Positions 36,977-45,781 of a DNA stretch of 64,000 nt are shown here, piece after piece (position 1 is the first letter of the stretch; each line of letters starts with the position of its first letter). The notes under the pieces are model-generated. The model saw only the letters and a program-made list of their open reading frames with translations. It searched no databases and was not told where the DNA came from. Source of the DNA: an uncultured Clostridium sp. (lineage in GTDB: Bacteria; Bacillota; Clostridia; TANB77; CAG-508). Position numbers and translations under genes: made by a program. Location: the NCBI GenBank assembly GCA_948471035.1, contig CAOKRC010000003.1:1-64000 (forward strand), in the 5' to 3' direction.

Positions 36977-37765
36977 TTACAAATATTGTGCATATCTTGT
37001 ACTAATACTTTCTATCCAGTCTTTATCAACTCTATCTAAATATGTACTCCAAGCCTTCTTGTTACTATTCCACCACCATTTACGACTTTTTAATGCAACA
37101 ATTAACTGTCTTTGAATTCTCATAGGAAACCTTATATATGCTCTATCTCCTTCAATGTATGCTGTAAAGTTTTCATCTTCGTATATAATTTCCTTTGTGA
37201 TCTCCTTGACTTCTCCATTCATTGACTGTGCATAAATTTTAAATATAATGCTGTTCTTTCTCCATTTGAATTTAGGATAAAATTTCTCATACAATTTAAT
37301 AAATTTCTTGTTATCTAAATATGCTAATTTGACTAAATGTTCTCTTGGGTCAAAACCTCTTTCTTCGCAAAATTCTATCATATCCATAGTTAATTCAATA
37401 TCTCTTGCTGTTGTATCTATTTTAGAATTTTTAATTTGTTCTCTTAAACCATCAAACCACTCACAAAATTCATGTGTTGTTTTAAGTATTTGGTCGCTCT
37501 TGTCTAATCTTCTTGAATTATAATTTGCTGGACCTGCAACCATAACACTAACGTGTTGTGCTTCATATTCTAATATTTTTGAATATCTTTTATGTAATTG
37601 TTCTAATAGTTTTTGTTTCTTGTTGTTTGGTATATCCCAACTTAAAATTTCATCTATATATGATTTATAACTTTGTGCTGATAAATCTCCTCTTGTCCCA
37701 TTAAAACTATTTGAATTTGCTCTATGTATTAAGTTTTCATCTAACTGTTTTATTTCTAATTCCAC
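36977..37765 (-). CDS. Hypothetical protein of mobile elements, 262 aa
   Basis: GTG 37765 with GAAGGAG in front. The segment 'HVSVMVAGPANYNSRRLDKS' (~70-90) resembles a conserved region seen in proteins of phages and conjugative elements with unknown role. The C-terminus ('QLIVALKSRKWWWNSNKKAW') is basic and aromatic and may bind nucleic acid. No catalytic motif is clear. Confidence 0.68.
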   Translation of the reverse strand: MELEIKQLDENLIHRANSNSFNGTRGDLSAQSYKSYIDEILSWDIPNNKKQKLLEQLHKRYSKILEYEAQHVSVMVAGPANYNSRRLDKSDQILKTTHEFCEWFDGLREQIKNSKIDTTARDIELTMDMIEFCEERGFDPREHLVKLAYLDNKKFIKLYEKFYPKFKWRKNSIIFKIYAQSMNGEVKEITKEIIYEDENFTAYIEGDRAYIRFPMRIQRQLIVALKSRKWWWNSNKKAWSTYLDRVDKDWIESISTRYAQYL

Positions 37766-37768
37766 TTT

Positions 37769-38263
37769 TTAATCATCTCCTTCTATGTATAATTTCTTTT
37801 CCTCTAGTCTTTTGATTTCCTGCACCTGTCTGTTTTTTTCTTCCCATTCCTTGATTTTAAAGTTACTATGGTCTAATACTGCATTAACTAAATCTTGTGT
37901 ACCTAATAAGAAATTAAATACATATTCATAGTTATTATTGCAGTTGTTTTTATTTCTTCTAAAACATTTCACATCTTTTTCAAATTTGTTAAATCTATCT
38001 AATAACTTAAATATTAGTTCCAGTCTTTCTTGATTATCTTTTGCTATAAATACTGCATCTGCTCCAAAACAAGGTTGTCCTACTTGACTTAAATTCCTGC
38101 ATGCTGTTTCAACTTGTTCTCTCATTTTATTCAAATTTACATTTGATATAATATTTTGTTGTAATGCAACCATTTCATCTTTCTGTAAATCATATAAATC
38201 TGTATTTTTAATTTCTTTTAATATAAGTTCATTTGCCACTTTAGTTACCTCACTAATCATCAT
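37769..38263 (-). CDS. Hypothetical element protein, 164 aa
   Basis: ATG 38263 overlaps the end of the ribosomal protein S6-like gene by 11 bases. Helical, with three cysteines in the middle and a charged C-terminal helix ('KEWEEKNRQVQEIKRLEEKK'). Co-translation with S6 is likely. Not recognised. Confidence 0.65.
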   Translation of the reverse strand: MMISEVTKVANELILKEIKNTDLYDLQKDEMVALQQNIISNVNLNKMREQVETACRNLSQVGQPCFGADAVFIAKDNQERLELIFKLLDRFNKFEKDVKCFRRNKNNCNNNYEYVFNFLLGTQDLVNAVLDHSNFKIKEWEEKNRQVQEIKRLEEKKLYIEGDD

Positions 38264-38537
38264 TTCTTACAGTTATAAATTTAATTATATTTTCATTTAT
38301 TCTATAATTTCTCTCTAATTCAAAAATAACATCTGCTTTTGCTTCAAAATAGAATATTATATAATAACCTTCTTTATTTTTCTCGATTTCATAAGCTAAT
38401 GTTTTAACTCCCATTTTATCTACTTTTGTTACTTCTCCATCTTTGTTGATTAAATCTGTTATTTCTGTTATTATTCCTTCAATTTCTCCTTCATCTAAAT
38501 TTGGTTTAATAATAATTACACTTTCATATTCATTCAT
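38253..38537 (-). CDS. rpsF: Ribosomal protein S6 (bS6) encoded on the mobile element
   Basis: 94 residues, the full length of bS6. 'MNEYESVIIIKPNLDEGEIE' matches the family start, 'KVDKMGVKTLAYEIEKNKEG' its central strand-turn and 'YYIIFYFEAKADVIFELERN' the strand-helix, ending 'NENIIKFITVRND'. ATG 38537 follows AAGGAAGG. bS6 binds the platform of the 30S subunit with bS18. Chromosomal rpsF normally stands with ssb and rpsR; neither is here, so this is probably an extra copy carried by the element. A shared 17-bp motif lies upstream at 38639. Confidence 0.9.
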   Translation of the reverse strand: MNEYESVIIIKPNLDEGEIEGIITEITDLINKDGEVTKVDKMGVKTLAYEIEKNKEGYYIIFYFEAKADVIFELERNYRINENIIKFITVRNDD

Positions 38538-38638
38538 AATTTTTATTCCTTCCTTTTTATTTTACGTTCTAAGGTTTTTAACTTTTAGATGTATAACTTA
38601 TATTACTTCAAAATCGTGTTGCGAATTTCACTAAATCA

Positions 38639-38655
38639 CGTTTGAATGTCCTATA
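38639..38655 (-). promoter_or_regulatory. 17-bp shared upstream motif, copy 2 (before rpsF)
   Basis: Identical to 36053-36069. A looser relative (CGTAATGAAGTCC) lies near 41746 upstream of the zinc-finger gene. Confidence 0.45.
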
Positions 38656-38681
38656 AAATAATATAAAGTATTGTGAGTACT

Positions 38682-39347
38682 TTAATGTAGGGAAGAAAAT
38701 CCCCATTTCCTAAACAACTTTTCTAACTTGTTATATTCTGCTGTTCCTTTTGCTGTTGTTCTATCTCTTGGATAGTAACAATTTCTGTCTGCATTGTAGA
38801 TTCCACCATTTACAAAATGATGTCTTGATAACTCTAAAATTTCTTTGTTACTATTTCCACTACTGTTAATTCCTCTAATCCCTAAAGATATTTCAAAATT
38901 CTTTAACCCTAACTTACCTAAATTAGATGGTGTAACTTCTTTAATATCTGTATTTAACCATTCTTGTTGCATTTCTTGTCCTTCTTCATCATAAGACTTT
39001 ACTATGTAACCATTATCTCTTAAAGTTATCCAATATTGGGTATATCCTGTTAGTGCATAATTAACTAAAGAACAACTTGGTCTTTGTGCAAAATCATAAT
39101 ACATAACCTGCGACTTCTTTTTATAGTCTTTAGCAATTTTCAATGCTACATCTACATTATTTATAAATGCTATTCTATTACTTGGAACGCAAAGAAATAG
39201 GAGTTTTAATCTACTTATTAATTCTCCTATTTCCTTAAATTCATCATCTGTTATGCTGTCTACAACTGTTATTCGTGGACTTTCTTTTTGTTTTGAATAA
39301 CTAATAATTTCTTCTAGTGATATATTTTCAAACGGAATATTTTTCAT
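38682..39347 (-). CDS. Hypothetical element protein, 221 aa
   Basis: Begins 'MKNIPFENISLEEIISYSKQ'. The middle holds 'LLFLCVPSNRIAFINNVDVAL' and 'YWITLRDNGYIVKSYDEEGQ'; the end is basic with 'RNCYYPRDRTTAKGTAEYNK'. The alpha/beta look does not match a family I know. A promoter-like element lies upstream at 39424-39452. Confidence 0.7.
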   Translation of the reverse strand: MKNIPFENISLEEIISYSKQKESPRITVVDSITDDEFKEIGELISRLKLLFLCVPSNRIAFINNVDVALKIAKDYKKKSQVMYYDFAQRPSCSLVNYALTGYTQYWITLRDNGYIVKSYDEEGQEMQQEWLNTDIKEVTPSNLGKLGLKNFEISLGIRGINSSGNSNKEILELSRHHFVNGGIYNADRNCYYPRDRTTAKGTAEYNKLEKLFRKWGFSSLH

Positions 39348-39423
39348 TTTATACTCACCTCATCTCAACTGGATTTTTGTTGTTAAAAATCTGTATTTCC
39401 TTACTCTCCCAGCTGATGAAGTA

Positions 39424-39452
39424 GCTTAACACATTAATTTACTGCTAGTCAA
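39424..39452 (-). promoter_or_regulatory. Promoter-like element copy 2 (TTGACT ... TTAAGCTA)
   Basis: Minus strand: TTGACT (39452-39447), 17 bases, TTAAGC (39429-39424), then TACTTCA. Nearly the same as the copy at 41844-41872. Confidence 0.5.
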
Positions 39453-39519
39453 TAGCTTTTGTTTAAAAAGTGTTATAAGTTTTAAAATATGTCAAGTAAT
39501 TTATTTTTATTCAAATTTG

Positions 39520-39756
39520 TTATTTATTTTGTTCCCTCAATAGTTCAAGTGCTTTTTCTAATTCTACTATACTATTTTCTCCTAACATATTTAGGCTTCT
39601 ATAATCTTTTTTTAATATTATTTTCTGCTCTATTTCTTGTAATATCTGTTCTACTAACAATGATACATCTATATATGTTCCTCTTAGACAATATATTTCT
39701 TTCTCATTAACTTTTAGAGGTTCTGCATTATTTATAATTTTATCTAACTTATCCAT
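39520..39756 (-). CDS. Small element protein, 78 aa
   Basis: Start ATG 39756 behind AGAAGGAG. Helical, ends in a coiled coil ('IVELEKALELLREQ'). Overlaps the preceding gene by eight bases. Not recognised. Confidence 0.6.
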   Translation of the reverse strand: MDKLDKIINNAEPLKVNEKEIYCLRGTYIDVSLLVEQILQEIEQKIILKKDYRSLNMLGENSIVELEKALELLREQNK

Positions 39757-40045
39757 TTTGTAACTCCTTCTGTTTAAACTTTTCATTCAATAAATCTATT
39801 CTTTCTTGCAATGTGTAATTCTTCTCATCATTTATACTATTTTCTAAAATATAACTCACATTTGCAAGTAATGTTATGGATTTACTTAAAGCTGTTGCTA
39901 TATATTCATAGTCTATATGATTTAACTCAGTTATACATTGCACATTAAAATTGATATTTTCAATAATTCTTTCTAAACTTGCAGAGTCTCTTATAACATC
40001 ATAATTTCCCTTGCGAATATCTTTCTTCAACTCGTAGACTTTCAT
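39749..40045 (-). CDS. Small element protein, 98 aa
   Basis: Start ATG 40045 behind AGGAGTG. Helical protein with 'ITELNHIDYEYIATALSKSI'. Translationally coupled to the next gene. Not recognised. Confidence 0.6.
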   Translation of the reverse strand: MKVYELKKDIRKGNYDVIRDSASLERIIENINFNVQCITELNHIDYEYIATALSKSITLLANVSYILENSINDEKNYTLQERIDLLNEKFKQKELQNG

Positions 40046-40104
40046 TAACAACACTCCTATTATATTTTTCTTATTCTATTAATATTTTACTAACAGTAAA
40101 TAAA

Positions 40105-40138
40105 AAATAGTAACTTACATTTTTATAAGTTACTATTT
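40105..40138 (-). terminator. Terminator after the 342-aa gene
   Basis: AAATAGTAACTTA pairs perfectly with TAAGTTACTATTT around an eight-base loop. Confidence 0.65.
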
Positions 40139-40165
40139 AAAATTTTGTGTTTCCTGTGTTTTTTG

Positions 40166-41194
40166 TTATCCTTTTACTCTTTTTATATCTTCATCATTTA
40201 GTCCTGCTAGTTTTAAACCTTCATCTGTATATCCATAATCAAATGCTTCCTGACAGGCTTTATCTGCAAATATATATTTACAAGAATCAAAGAATAAATT
40301 AAAACTTATTTTGTTTTGCATTAAACTACTCATAGCTTTTAGTATTCTTGCATTTCCTTTTAATTCTCCTTCAAAATATTCAAATCTATCATAATCAAAA
40401 ATATGGTCATAATATACATCTCCATAATTATTGATATAATATCCACAACCGTTCATATCAGAGCTGTCATGATTTCCTTTATCTAATATTTTTTGGAATT
40501 TCTCATTCCAATTACATAACCATTCTAAAACAAATACAGTTCTTCCATCTTCAACATCTGCTTCGGCATTAAATATTGTTCTTGATGGTGCTGTTAGTAA
40601 ATCTCCTTTTTTAAATGGTGTAGGAATATTTAAACAAATACCATCTAAATCTAAGTATTCATTTGTACTATATATATTTATTAGTTTTAGCTGTTTATTT
40701 TCTATATTATATTTTTCTATAATTCTTCTGCCATTTCTATCTAAAGTCCTTTTTATTAGTTTTATATTTAATATTTCATTATCTGTATCCTCTTTTAATT
40801 CTTGATACAATGCCATACATACATCATCATAAGTTTTGTATAGATTATTACTTTCCTCAAACCTATGTAAATATGAATTTCTATAACAAATTTCATAAGT
40901 ATATATCATATTCTCATCTGCCTGTTGCATTTCCTGTCTTAAATTTCTAACTCTTTGTATTTCTCCTCTAATCATATCTTTTACACTATCATAGTGTTTA
41001 CAGTTTATTCTTTCAATTACTTCCATATCAGGATAATCTGTAATTAACTCTTGGTATGCAGATATTTTTTCATCTACACTCATTCTTTTATTTCTATAAA
41101 TTAGTACTGCCAGTTCTTCTGTATTAAATTGATGTTGTATTTTTCTACAATGCTCACTAATTGCTTTTGAATTTATTAAATTATATATATCCAT
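40166..41194 (-). CDS. Hypothetical element protein, 342 aa
   Basis: I start at ATG 41194 behind GAGAGG; a longer frame from 41251 would overlap the upstream gene. The N-terminal half is helical ('FNTEELAVLIYRNKRMSVDE'). The C-terminal half holds 'GNHDSSDMNGCGYYINNYG' and 'CKYIFADKACQEAFDYGYTD'. The 'GNHDSSD' string recalls metallophosphatases but the rest does not fit. No function is assigned. Confidence 0.68.
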   Translation of the reverse strand: MDIYNLINSKAISEHCRKIQHQFNTEELAVLIYRNKRMSVDEKISAYQELITDYPDMEVIERINCKHYDSVKDMIRGEIQRVRNLRQEMQQADENMIYTYEICYRNSYLHRFEESNNLYKTYDDVCMALYQELKEDTDNEILNIKLIKRTLDRNGRRIIEKYNIENKQLKLINIYSTNEYLDLDGICLNIPTPFKKGDLLTAPSRTIFNAEADVEDGRTVFVLEWLCNWNEKFQKILDKGNHDSSDMNGCGYYINNYGDVYYDHIFDYDRFEYFEGELKGNARILKAMSSLMQNKISFNLFFDSCKYIFADKACQEAFDYGYTDEGLKLAGLNDEDIKRVKG

Positions 41195-41198
41195 CTTT

Positions 41199-41654
41199 TT
41201 ATTTTTCCTCTCTATGTTCTGAAACTTCCATTCCATAAAAGTTTTCATCACAATTTAAACATAAATATTTATAGTCTTTTAAATCACTTACTAATAATTG
41301 ATGTTTACATCTAGGACAATATCTATCTGTACCATAATTCTTATATAGTTCTGTTTCTATTTCTTTTGTATCTTCTTCATTCTCATTTAATTTATAATAT
41401 TTTTCTAATAATTCTTTATAACTCTTTTTACATTTCCTATCGTGTTCCATCAAATCTTCTAATGCTTCTAATGTTCCACAATTACTACAAATCTCTGTTT
41501 TATTATCTTTTCTTGATATGGCAGGATAACCTATTATTGCATTTTTACATCTTGCACATACTTTTGTTAGTCCTACATAATAATCTGTTTCTCCAAATAT
41601 TTTATTTGCAAAACATTTATTATTTTTAGTATCTAATTCTATATTCAAATTCAT
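41199..41654 (-). CDS. Zinc-finger protein of the element, 151 aa
   Basis: Start ATG 41654 after AAAGGAGA. Four CxxC pairs: 'CARCKNA', 'CSNCGT', 'CPRCKHQ' and 'CLNCDEN', enough for two zinc ribbons separated by an acidic helix. Probably binds nucleic acid or protein. It is the first gene of the element from the attR side, four bases before the next start. Confidence 0.75.
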   Translation of the reverse strand: MNLNIELDTKNNKCFANKIFGETDYYVGLTKVCARCKNAIIGYPAISRKDNKTEICSNCGTLEALEDLMEHDRKCKKSYKELLEKYYKLNENEEDTKEIETELYKNYGTDRYCPRCKHQLLVSDLKDYKYLCLNCDENFYGMEVSEHREEK

Positions 41655-42190
41655 TAAAAATCTCCTTTCCCTAGAACTTGTTTTAAACAATGTTTATTTC
41701 TGGATAGATAACTTGTTGCTTATTATTTTAAATTTAAAACGTGGCAAACCTCGTAATGAAGTCCACTATTTAAAATTACATTTAAAACATATCTTATCCC
41801 AAAACCTTTATTATTAACTATGACTTATGCAGTCAGTGAAGTAGCTTACACCAGTATTTTATATTTGTCAAAGCCTATAAGTTTTAAAATATGACAAGGC
41901 ATAAAAAAATTACTAAACAATATTGATAATTGTTTAGTAGTTGTGATATTATAATTAAAAATATAAAGTTCCAGTAGTTTATATTATATGAATTTTATTC
42001 TAATAGATTTTACCCAACTTTTTTTAAATTTTGCCCAACTTTTGGAGATAATATAAAATAATTTAAACTAATATAAACTAACTTAAACTAAGTGTCAAAT
42101 TTTGAGAAGTATTGGTATGACTTTATTTGTTGGTGTATCCTTAGAGTAATTACTACTTCAAGAATTGCTCTAAATTTTGAACTGGGGTGT
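41655..42190. other. Gene-free right end of the element
   Basis: Holds the promoter-like copy at 41844-41872, a TGTCC-type box near 41750, and two TACCCAAC/TGCCCAAC sites (about 42008-42046) matching those near attL. About 75 bases near 41835-41905 resemble 39415-39495. No open frame is supported. Confidence 0.5.
41844..41872 (-). promoter_or_regulatory. Promoter-like element copy 3 (TTGACA ... GTAAGCTA)
   Basis: Minus strand: TTGACA (41872-41867), 17 bases, GTAAGC (41849-41844), then TACTTCA. It leads into the zinc-finger gene. Confidence 0.5.
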
Positions 42191-42236
42191 ACTCTTAATC
42201 TGGAGGTCCTCGGTTCGAAGCCGAGATGGCGCACCA
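42191..42236 (+). tRNA. 3' half of the split tRNA-Lys(CTT), attR
   Basis: Core ACTCTTAA followed by anticodon 3' stem TCTG, variable loop, T-arm CTCGGTTCGAAGCCGAG, acceptor ATGGCGC and CCA. It completes the half at 20298-20335. No promoter is near, so this half is probably silent. Confidence 0.9.
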
Positions 42237-42614
42237 AATTATTTTTTCATTAATTATTGAAAAATTTATGAGTTATAAATAATATAACTATCAAAAATAA
42301 GATTATGTTCTTAGAATACATATCAAATGTCACGCATAAACAATCCCAATAAATTAATTAATATTAATAACAAACACTATTAGAAAAATCTAAATAGTTT
42401 TAAAAAGCAATTTTATATTTTATAAGTATCAAAAAATTTATAATCAAATCATTTATTACGCAAATTAACAATTTATTCGATAAACATTTTAATGAAAGCA
42501 TAACAATATCTAATATTTTCAAAAATGAAAAATTCCAAATAAAGGAGGTGAGACTAATTTAAAAAGTAAATATTAAAAATATAAATACAAAAAAGTAAAA
42601 GGAGGACATATTAA
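42237..42614. other. AT-rich intergenic region after attR
   Basis: 378 bases. An AAAGGAGGTGAG box at 42542 has no usable start after it; a second box (AAAAGGAGGA) serves the gene at 42615. No gene or clear hairpin is seen. Confidence 0.45.
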
Positions 42615-44222
42615 ATGAAATTAAAAAAAATTACAATATTAATATTTATTTTAATATTAATAATTCCAATATCAACATTTGGTATTACTAGACAAGATAA
42701 TGGAAAAATAAAAGTAACACCAGTTACTACAAACAATTTTGAAGCAAAATGGTTAAAAGGGTTTGATATAAGTGGATATATAACAAAAGATGACAATACA
42801 AAAGAATTAATTAGTACTACACATCACAATTTAGGCTATCATGTATTTTTAAATGTGAATGGTAAACATGGAGAAATGAATGGAAAATATACTAAAGAAA
42901 AAGAAGAAATGAAAGAAATGCATTATAAAGAAGTACAAAATGATACAACACAAAATATAGATGGAATAGATTTAACAGTAAAAACCAAATACCTAAATGA
43001 TGGAGAACAAATACAAATAATATATACATTAAAAAATACAACCTTAAAAGACGCAACAATTTCTCTTGGAACCTCAGCAGATATTGAAATAGATGGAGAC
43101 GATAAAGCAACATTAGAAAAACTAAAAGATGGAGAAGAAGTTAGATTATTAACTAGAAGAGGAAAAACAAAAAATAAAGTACAATTTGTATTGTATGGAA
43201 AAAATACTAAAGGAGTAACAAATGTAGATAATATATGGATAGGAAATTGGGATGATTACTATTTAATGAATATATTTAACAATAATCCAGGCACAACAAA
43301 AATAGAAAATCGAGATAGTGCACTTACATTCTCGTGGGTAAATAGAGAGATAAAAGCAGGAGAAACAAAAAACTATTCAGTAGTAATGAAAGTAGGAGGA
43401 TTAAATGCACCCAATATAGAAATACAACTAAAAAATGATACAAAATTATATTATTCTAATGCAATAATAAATGGAATAGTAAATGATAAAGATTTAAAAG
43501 ATACAGTTACAATACACTATAGTATAGATGATATAGAATATACATTACCACCAATAACCACACAAGGACAAGCCAAAAACTTTAATTTAGATTTAACAAA
43601 ACTAAACTTATCATCAGAATTTACACATGTATTAAAAGTGTGGGCAATAGATAGTACAAACTCTAAAAGTGAAGTTGAAGAAAGAAATTTTAGAATTACA
43701 TATCTAAAAAATCCTAAAATAATATTAACAAAAGAAAATTGGACACAAAATAATATAACATTTCAAATTAGTGATACAGAAAATGAAAAACAATATGCAT
43801 CAAAATATCAATATAGAATTAATGAAAAAGAATGGACTGATTGCCAAGCAAATACGAATATTACAATAAAAGAAAGTGGAGTAAATAGAATAGATGCAAT
43901 AATCATAGGAACAAAAATTGGAGATACTACTGATATTATAACAGAAGCAGTAAAACTAGAAAATCCACCTAAAGATACAAATAGTAATATACTCAATAAT
44001 AATATTGGGACAGAAGAACCAAATATAAAAAATGAAAATACAAGTAATATTAATACAGCAATAGAAGAGACTGCTAAAGATACAAATTCTAAAGAATTAG
44101 AAAAAGACGATACAGTAGCAAATATAAAAATTCCACAAACAGGAGAAAATAGTATAATACCAATATTAATTTTCCTTTTATTATTAAGAGCAATGATATA
44201 TTATTTTAAATTAATAAAATAG
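42615..44222 (+). CDS. Surface protein with IPQTG sortase-type anchor
   Basis: 535 residues. Signal peptide at 1-22 ('MKLKKITILIFILILIIPIS'). A large beta-rich extracellular region follows (~25-260), then Ig-like or fibronectin-like segments (~265-450), and a Thr/Asn/Glu-rich stalk (~450-500). The C-terminus is a sortase signal variant: 'IPQTGEN', a hydrophobic helix and a short basic tail. It would be displayed on the cell wall. Ligand and function are unknown. AAAAGGAGGA precedes the ATG; a terminator follows. Confidence 0.82.
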   Translation: MKLKKITILIFILILIIPISTFGITRQDNGKIKVTPVTTNNFEAKWLKGFDISGYITKDDNTKELISTTHHNLGYHVFLNVNGKHGEMNGKYTKEKEEMKEMHYKEVQNDTTQNIDGIDLTVKTKYLNDGEQIQIIYTLKNTTLKDATISLGTSADIEIDGDDKATLEKLKDGEEVRLLTRRGKTKNKVQFVLYGKNTKGVTNVDNIWIGNWDDYYLMNIFNNNPGTTKIENRDSALTFSWVNREIKAGETKNYSVVMKVGGLNAPNIEIQLKNDTKLYYSNAIINGIVNDKDLKDTVTIHYSIDDIEYTLPPITTQGQAKNFNLDLTKLNLSSEFTHVLKVWAIDSTNSKSEVEERNFRITYLKNPKIILTKENWTQNNITFQISDTENEKQYASKYQYRINEKEWTDCQANTNITIKESGVNRIDAIIIGTKIGDTTDIITEAVKLENPPKDTNSNILNNNIGTEEPNIKNENTSNINTAIEETAKDTNSKELEKDDTVANIKIPQTGENSIIPILIFLLLLRAMIYYFKLIK

Positions 44223-44241
44223 AAAAAAATATAATTAAAAA

Positions 44242-44293
44242 GAGAGTAATTGAAGTGAAATTTTTAAAATCACTTTAATTACTCACCTTTTTT
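44242..44293 (+). terminator. Terminator after the surface protein gene
   Basis: GAGTAATTGAAGTGA pairs with TCACTTTAATTACTC (one mismatch), followed by ACCTTTTTT. Confidence 0.8.
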
Positions 44294-44383
44294 AGTAGAT
44301 TTATATATTTAATACAAAATAAAGTAGAAAAAAACGTAAAAAAGGGATATAATATAGAGAGAAACTAAAAAGGGGTGAAACTG

Positions 44384-45334
44384 ATGATAAAAATATATAA
44401 TTCAAGTTTAGAAACAAATGAAATAAAAACATTGAAAGAAATAGAAAAAGGAAGTTGGGTAAATATGATAAACCCGACAGAAGATGAAATAAAAAAAGTG
44501 TGTGAAGGAACTAACATAAAAGAAGACTTCATACGATATTCATTAGACTATGAAGAAAAAGCAAGAATTGACGAAGAAGATGAAGATGGAACAATATTAT
44601 TCCTTATAGATGTTCCAATAATAGAAAAAGAAAAAGAAGCGGAAAACTATACAACAATGCCACTTGGAATGATAGTAGTAAGAGACGAATATTTTATAAC
44701 AGTTTCATTAAAAAGAAACTTAATAATAGATAGTTTTGAGAAAAAAAGAGTAAAAGGATTTTCTACCTATAAAAAAAGTAGATTTCTATTACAAATAATG
44801 TATACAAATGCATCACACTATTTAACGTACTTAAAACAAATAAACAAAGAAACAGAAATAGCAGAATCAATATTAAAAAATTCAATGAAAAATAGAGAAT
44901 TACTAAAATTATTAAGCTTAGAAAAAAGCTTAGTATATTTTACAACATCATTAAAATCAAATGAGTTAGTAATGGAAAAAACATTAAGAGGAAAAATTTT
45001 AAAACTATATGATGAAGATGAAGACATACTAGAAGATGCAATTATAGAAAACAAACAAGCCATAGAAATGAGCCAAATATATAGGGACATATTAAATGGA
45101 ACAATGGACGCATATGCATCAATAATATCAAACAATTTAAATGGAGTAATGAAATTTTTAACATCCATAACAATAGTACTTGCAATACCAACATTAATTG
45201 CAAGTTTATGGGGAATGAATGTACCAGTACCTTTGCAAGATAATATATTTGGATTTCCAATACTTATTATAATTTCAATAATAGTAACTCTAATTGCAGT
45301 AATAATGCTAAAAAAACGTGATTTATTAAATTAA
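44384..45334 (+). CDS. corA: CorA family magnesium/divalent cation channel
   Basis: Start ATG 44384 behind AGGGG (GTG 44375 is possible). 316 residues: a soluble N-terminal domain with an acidic segment ('YEEKARIDEEDEDGT'), a long helical stalk (~135-255), and two C-terminal membrane spans. The first span ends in the selectivity motif 'WGMNVP' (the GMN of CorA). Basic residues at the very end ('LKKRDLLN') are typical. It works as a homopentamer in the membrane. Confidence 0.92.
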   Translation: MIKIYNSSLETNEIKTLKEIEKGSWVNMINPTEDEIKKVCEGTNIKEDFIRYSLDYEEKARIDEEDEDGTILFLIDVPIIEKEKEAENYTTMPLGMIVVRDEYFITVSLKRNLIIDSFEKKRVKGFSTYKKSRFLLQIMYTNASHYLTYLKQINKETEIAESILKNSMKNRELLKLLSLEKSLVYFTTSLKSNELVMEKTLRGKILKLYDEDEDILEDAIIENKQAIEMSQIYRDILNGTMDAYASIISNNLNGVMKFLTSITIVLAIPTLIASLWGMNVPVPLQDNIFGFPILIIISIIVTLIAVIMLKKRDLLN

Positions 45335-45568
45335 AAAATTAAATTCTTATGAAATATAGTAATTTAAAACTAATACTTGTAATGTATTATAGATAAATCT
45401 AGGGGGGCGAGCATGCATGGACTAGCAATGTTCGCTCACACAAAAAATGTAAATACGTAAATAAGAAAAAAAAATACAAAAATTCCCAAAAAGATTACAA
45501 AAAATGAATAAAAAATGAAAAAAAGAGCATATTAAAAATGAAAAAACAAAAGTAAGGAGTGAGTAAAA
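45335..45568. other. Intergenic region with a GC-rich hairpin
   Basis: GCGAGCAT and ATGTTCGC (45408-45436) pair with one G-T pair after a G6 tract, unusual in this AT-rich DNA. It may be the terminator of corA or a small RNA element; the role is unknown. Confidence 0.4.
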
Positions 45569-45760
45569 GTGAAAATTATAGACAAAATAGCCTTAATACT
45601 AGTAATAATAGGAGCAATCGTATGGGGATTAATAGGGTTATTCAACTTTAACTTAGTAGAAATGTTATTTGGGAATATGACAATAATATCAAGAATAATA
45701 TATACATTAGTAGGTGTATCAGGATTATGGGCAATAAAATTATTATTTGATAATGACTAA
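45569..45760 (+). CDS. DUF378 family membrane protein
   Basis: 63 residues, GTG start with AAGGAGTGAG. Two membrane segments ('IALILVIIGAIVWGLIGLFN' and 'IIYTLVGVSGLWAIKLLF') typical of DUF378/YuzA. Function unknown. Confidence 0.88.
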   Translation: MKIIDKIALILVIIGAIVWGLIGLFNFNLVEMLFGNMTIISRIIYTLVGVSGLWAIKLLFDND

Positions 45761-45781
45761 AATTATAGTTTAAATATTTAT

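Larger units (their letters stand above)
20336..42198. mobile_element. Integrative element inserted in tRNA-Lys(CTT), about 21.9 kb
   Basis: The boundaries are the 8-bp core ACTCTTAA at 20328-20335 and 42191-42198, both within tRNA-Lys anticodon-loop sequence. The element carries a tyrosine recombinase next to attL, an excisionase, a RepA-like ATPase, a possible Rep/relaxase, several XRE regulators, a second recombinase, an AAA+ ATPase with three zinc-ribbon membrane proteins, ribosomal protein S6 and an intact tRNA-Lys. No capsid, portal, terminase or T4SS gene is seen, so it is more likely a mobilisable element or satellite than a complete prophage or conjugative element. Confidence 0.85.

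Noticed and set aside
20336-42198. The island as a complete prophage
   Set aside because: No capsid, portal, terminase, tail or lysis genes are recognisable; the gene set fits a mobilisable element or satellite.
42542-42575. A second small gene behind the strong AAAGGAGG box at 42542
   Set aside because: No start codon with a usable frame follows; the only GTG opens a four-codon frame.
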